From positions 1 through 64,000 of the forward strand of contig NW_025955154.1 in NCBI RefSeq assembly GCF_022376445.1: a stretch of 64,000 nucleotides of DNA, in the 5' to 3' direction. Numbering within the stretch: position 1 is the stretch's first letter; each line of letters starts with the position of its first letter. Positions 59,379-64,000 of the stretch are shown in pieces. The notes under the pieces are model-generated. The model made no database searches and had not been told where the DNA came from. It saw nothing but the letters and a program-made list of their open reading frames with translations. The DNA is from Fomitopsis serialis. Taxonomy: Eukaryota; Basidiomycota; Agaricomycetes; Polyporales; Fomitopsidaceae. The position numbers and the translations under genes are program-made.

Positions 59379-60490
59379 ATGCCATCTAAGCACACTCGAC
59401 TGGCACTGTTCGACGTGGACGGCACTGTGACCCCCCCTCGAGGAGCAAGTATCTCGTCTATCCCCGAAACTCTATATGTGGCACCTACGACTCACTGGTG
59501 GATACTTAGGTGGCTGCGCCATCTACAATGGCTACACTCCGACAGCTGCGCGCGTCATGGATGTAGGATTTATAGGAGGCTCGACCTACAGGAAGCTCTG
59601 CTGGCAATTGGGTTCTCAGGGTGAATTTCTATCCGTATATAGTCTGAAGTCCATGTTAACGAGAGCGTAGTTTCAGAGGACTTTGACTACGTGTTCGCTG
59701 AATGCGGCCTCATTGCATATAAGAGAGGACTCAAATTGCCGCACGAACGCTTCGTCGATCTGATCGGCGAGGATCGTTACAAGAATTTAGTCAATTTCAT
59801 TCTGCGGTACATCGCCGACCTCGATATTCCGATCAAGAGGTCCGTGATCTTCGGCTTACCGTTTAAGCTCCAATTGCTGACAGCGTGCACATCTCAGAGG
59901 CACCTTTGTGGAATTTCGCGATGGACTGATCAACGTCTGTCCGCAGGGACGCAACACTACGTCAGTTCAGAGTTGGGTCATCTGACACCCGCGCATCGTC
60001 ACTTATCTTAGTCGTAGAACACAGGAGCAGGACATGTTCGACGAGTATGACAAGGCTAGCTGTCTGCTGGCATCGCCAAACACGTTGGAGCTCACGAACG
60101 ACGACTAGGTCCATCAAGTACGCTCAAGATGATACAAGCCCTCAAGGCTGCGTTCCTTCTTACAACCTTGTGTGCGCGATCGGAGGGCGCACTTCCTTCG
60201 ACGTTTTCCCTCGTGGATGGGACAAGACTTACGCGCTGAGGCATCTCGAGGGAGAAGGGTACAGCGAGATTCACTACTTCGGTGACAAGACGCACGAGGT
60301 ATGTGATCTGACGTTTGTCGCCCCTCGTAGTCATATGTACAGACAACATTTTCCTCAGGGTGGGAATGACTTTGAGATATTCCATGACCCGCGGATCATA
60401 GGACACACTGTGGATAGACCTGAAGATACAGGTCGGCAAATAGAAGACCTCTTTCTCAAAGAAAAACAGTTTGGCGGTGGCCCAACCTGA
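59379..60490 (+). pseudogene. Phosphomannomutase (Sec53/PMM type), decayed copy
   Basis: Remnant of eukaryotic phosphomannomutase, which converts mannose-6-phosphate to mannose-1-phosphate for GDP-mannose and glycosylation. Recognisable parts: RLALFDVDGTVTPPRG (HAD motif I, nucleophile and acid Asp), VGFIGGST, EDFDYVFAECGLIAYKRG, FVDLIGEDRYKNLVNFILRYIADLDIPIKR and [19 protein letters not shown]. The HAD C-terminal part follows with [34 protein letters not shown] and [18 protein letters not shown]. Introns such as the one before RGTFVEF still have GT–AG borders. Frame breaks occur after MATLRQLRAS near 59,560, around 59,620 and around 59,975–60,110, where the helix before [10 protein letters not shown] is unrecognisable. 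PMM is essential, so a functional copy should exist elsewhere; this looks like a dead duplicate. Confidence 0.85.
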
Positions 60491-61106
60491 CGTATCAATG
60501 CCCGTGTACAGTACCCATCTGCTCTACGGAAAGAGGAAGAAATATGAGTTTGCCATCATCATTCCGTCAAGCACTCAAGCACTCTCAATTGACGTGGGTA
60601 TCGGGCCGCGCTTTCCAATGCCCTCAGTGTTATTCCTCGGTCTGTCTGGCGAAGAACTGCAACTCGTTGACCTTCCCAACCGAAATGGATCCAGTGCACA
60701 GCTACCCACTACACACACCTCTGACCCTTTTGTAAGACATCATGCAACGCATGTGAACTCTGAGTGCACGATGTGCCTCATCACGGTGATGTGGGTTGTA
60801 CAGGTGATTTACAGGGCTCGATGCTGATGAGTACAGGTCGAGGCAACGACAGTACAACCTTCTGTGTAACTCCAACGTGTCAATGTGTTCTGACAGCAGT
60901 GCACGGCTGCCTGTAGCGTAGCATCCAAGTCGATGACAATACGTGGAGCAGCTCAGTATCGACCTCAATGTCACGGACGAGTATGTAGTTTCGGTACAAG
61001 ATTCCGCCCAATCTTACAACATCGCCCACATACTCCATACACAAGTACTAATCAGCAGTCCATCCCATCTCAAATTATCCATAAATACTCCACCCAACTT
61101 TCAGCA
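60491..61106. other. Convergent intergenic region
   Basis: Lies between the phosphomannomutase remnant (plus) and the stop of the CUE-domain gene (minus). Only short, unconvincing ORFs are seen. Confidence 0.5.
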
Positions 61107-62766
61107 TTAACGCTTCCCTTCGCCCTCCTCAAACGGGTTCTCCACATACTCCAGCTCGTCCTCGCTCTCCTGGCGCTGCATCGCCCCCGCGCCGGTGGTC
61201 GACTGCGGTATCAGCAGCGACACGGGGCGTTTCGGGAGCAGTCCGAGTTTCGCTGTCAACGCCACGCGGCTGTGAGCATACGTTCTTGTGGCTTTCAGGA
61301 ACAGGCACGGGCGCGAGTGTAAGACATGCCGGGTAGGGGTAGGGCAGAACGGCATGGAACGGCTGGAATACAAGGCTTACCTGCGTCGATGGGGCTACCG
61401 GTAGACGTCCGCGGCGGCTGGGGGACCTCACCTGAGGGACGGGGCGAAGACATCGATATCCGGCTTGTCGCTGGTGGGCTCGACGTGCGGGCGCCTGGCG
61501 TCGAAGGTAGAGATGCTACGAAGTGCCCCCAAGTCAATTCGGCATCACGGATAATGCAGTTGGCGGGCTCACCAGTAGAACCAACGTCGTATCCCCGGAC
61601 GTCAGTGCTTGACTGGGGCTGCTGGTTGTACAGTGCGGCCGGCGGTGTTTGCACGTCGTACGGGGCGTTAGGGTTGTTGGAGCCGTAATATTGCTGTGCG
61701 ACGGCCTGCGATGCTGTGTGTCGGTCGACCTGCGATGAAGAAGCGGGGCCCCTCTGGCTGGTCTGATTGACTGGGGGTTGGCCCGACCTGATCTTCACAT
61801 GAGCACTTGAAGGAGCCTGCTGAATGTATGCGCACCGTTGGTTGTATTGTTCGTTCAACTCTGTGATCTTCGCTTTCGCCTTTGTGACGATCGAGCTGAA
61901 CGTCCGTTTACCACCTACCCAGCACGTTGCACGTCAGTCGACCAGTCGCAAATGAAACTAGAACATGCTACGGAGAAATCAAGGACTCACTTTCAGCCAT
62001 CTTGCCCAGTGTCTCCTGGAACTCCTGGAGGTCGCCGCGCTCGTTCCCCGTCACGTACTGCTGTTGCTGCTGCTGTGGTCCCTGAGGTCCCTGCTGCCTT
62101 GGTTGATAAGGCACGTCATTCCTCCGAGGCCATGACTGGCCCGACGCGTGCTGCTGCTGCTGATCCTCCAAAGCAAGCTGCCGAGCGAGCTGCTCGTCGA
62201 GGGCGAGGTCGTGGTGTTGCTGAAACACGACACGGATCAGGAACATATAGCATAGCCACAGTGAAGAAAACGTACAGGCTGCTCGTGAGTGGCGGACGAT
62301 ACGTAGTCCGGATCGCTCATCCCCAGCAAGACATCGATCGCGCTGTCTTGATCGTAGTTGACGGACTCGAGCACGGACTGGCTATATGCACGCGAATGGT
62401 CAGAGCTTCGCGCGTAGTCGAGCATGAAGGTTGCATACAGGATAAGAGTATCGAAATCCGGGAACATCCCTCGCAGCAACGCGACTTGCGGATGCTCATT
62501 CTCCGTCGGGGCGGGTGCTTCGGGACCATGCTCGGTCGACGGAGCTACGGATGCTTCAGCGCGAGAATCAAGGCGAGGTGGCAGTTCAGGAGTCTCCTCG
62601 TCTCCACCAGGGTCAGCGCCCAGGTTGAGTGAGGTATCTGTGGCGGTTGCTGAGGCATCTGGCGGGATGTTTCACGCGTCAATGCCACCATTGCAGTGCA
62701 GCGATCGAATGGAGATGCCGCACCATGCGTAGCTGGGTGTTCTTGGGAGCTTGCGTCGCCCGACAT
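61107..62766 (-). CDS. CUE-domain ubiquitin-binding protein, Cue5-like
   Basis: Six exons: 62766–62724, 62658–62439, 62381–62276, 62219–61991, 61914–61381 and 61252–61107, totalling 1278 nt in frame (425 aa). After an acidic, Pro-rich N-terminus comes the CUE domain (VALLRGMFPDFDTLILQSVLES, NYDQDSAIDVLLGMSD), which binds mono-ubiquitin and has the Met-Phe-Pro motif. DEQLARQLALEDQQQQ and a Gln-rich stretch follow, then a coiled segment (FSSIVTKAKAKITELNEQ). A disordered Ser/Pro/Gln region leads to a conserved tail with KLGLLPKRPVSLLIPQS and DELEYVENPFEEGE. In yeast Cue5 links ubiquitinated cargo to Atg8 for selective autophagy; that role is inferred by family layout. No lesion is seen. Confidence 0.88.
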
Positions 62767-64000
62767 GGTGGTAGATTGAGGTGAAGCTTGGGGCGGCGCA
62801 GAATGATAGATCGCTTCAAATAGGTGTTGTAGCGGACTGCGCGGCAGTCTGCGCGGCGTTGCGCAGCGCGCGGACTCGACTCCCGCGAGATCGCGCCGTG
62901 ACGCGTGACCGGCTTAATTGATCCGCCTCAGAGTTCCACTATTACAGTAGTTCACTGACTTCCTTAACTTACCATCTAACGAAGTTACTTACTCACTTAT
63001 TGATTGGCATACTAATCTCTAAGCGACTTACTTATGATTCTTCTAATGACTGTACTATACGTGTCATATATCATACTACCGCTACCATCTACACTTTGGT
63101 CAAGGTCGGCATGTCGGGAAGTCCTAAGAATCCTGACCGAACAAATCGTTGAAGAGGTCGGCGAGTGTACGTGTTCTATATTATATGCCAATCACAGTTT
63201 GACGTACTAGATGTTGCATACATACTGTACGCGTACTCTAGAGACATCTGACCCAAGTCCCGTTTACATACGTCGTAGTGCTCAACGTCTAACAAAGGGA
63301 TGACCGAGCCACGTACCTTTCAATTGCGTCTTTAATGGGACAGCAGCTCCAGTTCATGCGGAGTGAAGCGTGTAGTACATGTCGAAGTGACCTTATAGAT
63401 CACCTCCGAGATCCATTGGCAGTGGTTTGTACGACATCAGGAGAGGTAATGTTTCCGACAGCGGTTACGACCTGGCCTGCCACCGCAGCCGCGTACAGCA
63501 GTAGTCAATGGAGTCAGCGTTCCGCAGGAATGATTTTATTAGGTTTGAACGTACTCACTAAGATCTGCGTGGGGTCGAAACGCAGCTGGTTCTCGCATGG
63601 GCCCTGCACTGGACGCCTGAAGATGAAAAAAAAACTCCAGACAGAGTATCTGTATCTCTCTACAATGTCTCCCTGCAGCCCCGCACCACTGACATCAAAC
63701 ACAACACTTGTGCTCTTTGGTGGCTCTACGACTACGCAGGCGTTCGCGGCGAGCACAGCTCACCGAGTGCACATATGTATACCAGGGACAGCTGCTCACC
63801 CAAGATGTTACTGCACCGCCTGAAACGCCCGCCATACTAAAGGACACTGATGATCAGTACCACAAAGCTCACTTTGAACATAATACTGACGTAAACATAC
63901 CAGCGACCTAATAGGGACTGCCTTGTAGCGATCAGTAAGTGAACGCAAAACGTTCAGCTTAGCAGAGCTGACTGAGGACCCATCATTTGTGACACTGCAG
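62767..64000. other. Intergenic and window end, no gene assigned
   Basis: The first 150 bp are GC-rich and should hold the Cue5-like promoter. 62,940–63,300 is AT-richer without ORFs. A minus-strand ORF at 63,514–63,756 (VVFDVSGAGLQGDIVERYRY) is followed by a GTGAGT donor-like site. It could be an exon of a gene that lies mostly outside the window, but I cannot support it further. Confidence 0.35.

Noticed and set aside
1..64000. tRNA, rRNA, CRISPR or other RNA genes
   Set aside because: No tRNA T-loop/acceptor pattern or direct-repeat array stood out on reading. A covariance-model scan would be needed to exclude tRNAs fully.

Overview
The window looks like nuclear DNA from a filamentous basidiomycete, most likely an Agaricomycete of wood-decay type. 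Genes are split by many 45–65 bp GT–AG introns. The content fits as well: an expanded family of secreted S53 (sedolisin) peptidases, a GH43 glycosidase, an arrestin-like protein with PY motifs, a fungal STAND/NLR-type ATPase, a Cue5-like ubiquitin receptor and sphingosine-1-phosphate lyase. Species cannot be set from sequence reading alone.

Layout. 0–1.7 kb: GH43 glycosidase, minus strand, cut by the window edge. 2.7–8.1 kb: repeat copy A, then on the minus strand an MFS transporter and a SAM methyltransferase. 8.3–13.2 kb: two minus-strand S53 genes, one broken (S53-1) and one intact (S53-2). 13.2–17.6 kb: gene-poor, with repeat copy B. 17.7–19.8 kb: S53-3, broken. 20.2–23.8 kb: a decayed arrestin-like gene. 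25.6–28.3 kb: a complete PIF/Harbinger DNA transposon. 28.3–33.5 kb: no recognisable gene. 33.6–43.6 kb: S53-4 (frameshifted), repeat copy C carrying a MITE, a second methyltransferase, a second MFS transporter and repeat copy D. 44.4–47.1 kb: sphingosine-1-phosphate lyase. 47.6–54.3 kb: S53-5, repeat copy E and S53-6 (heavily broken). 54.4–57.9 kb: decayed NLR-like gene. 59.4–60.5 kb: decayed phosphomannomutase copy. 61.1–62.8 kb: CUE-domain protein.

The main theme is one gene module, S53 peptidase – methyltransferase – MFS transporter, present twice as inverted arms of about 5 kb (about 2.9–8.1 kb and 38.2–43.6 kb). Six S53 paralogues lie in the same 46 kb. Both methyltransferases and both transporters read through completely with identical exon plans. 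Of the six S53 genes only S53-2 is clearly intact and S53-5 may be rescued by an alternative splice acceptor. A dispersed repeat of 0.8–1.4 kb, present five times, lies next to the S53 genes and at the outer edges of both arms, so it is a candidate substrate for the rearrangements. The peptidases should be secreted and act on external protein at acid pH, and the transporters should sit in the plasma membrane or vacuole. Whether the methyltransferase acts in the same process is inference.

Most lesions are one-base deletions beside short C/G runs. They could be real decay or consensus errors in the assembly; this is raised as a separate finding.
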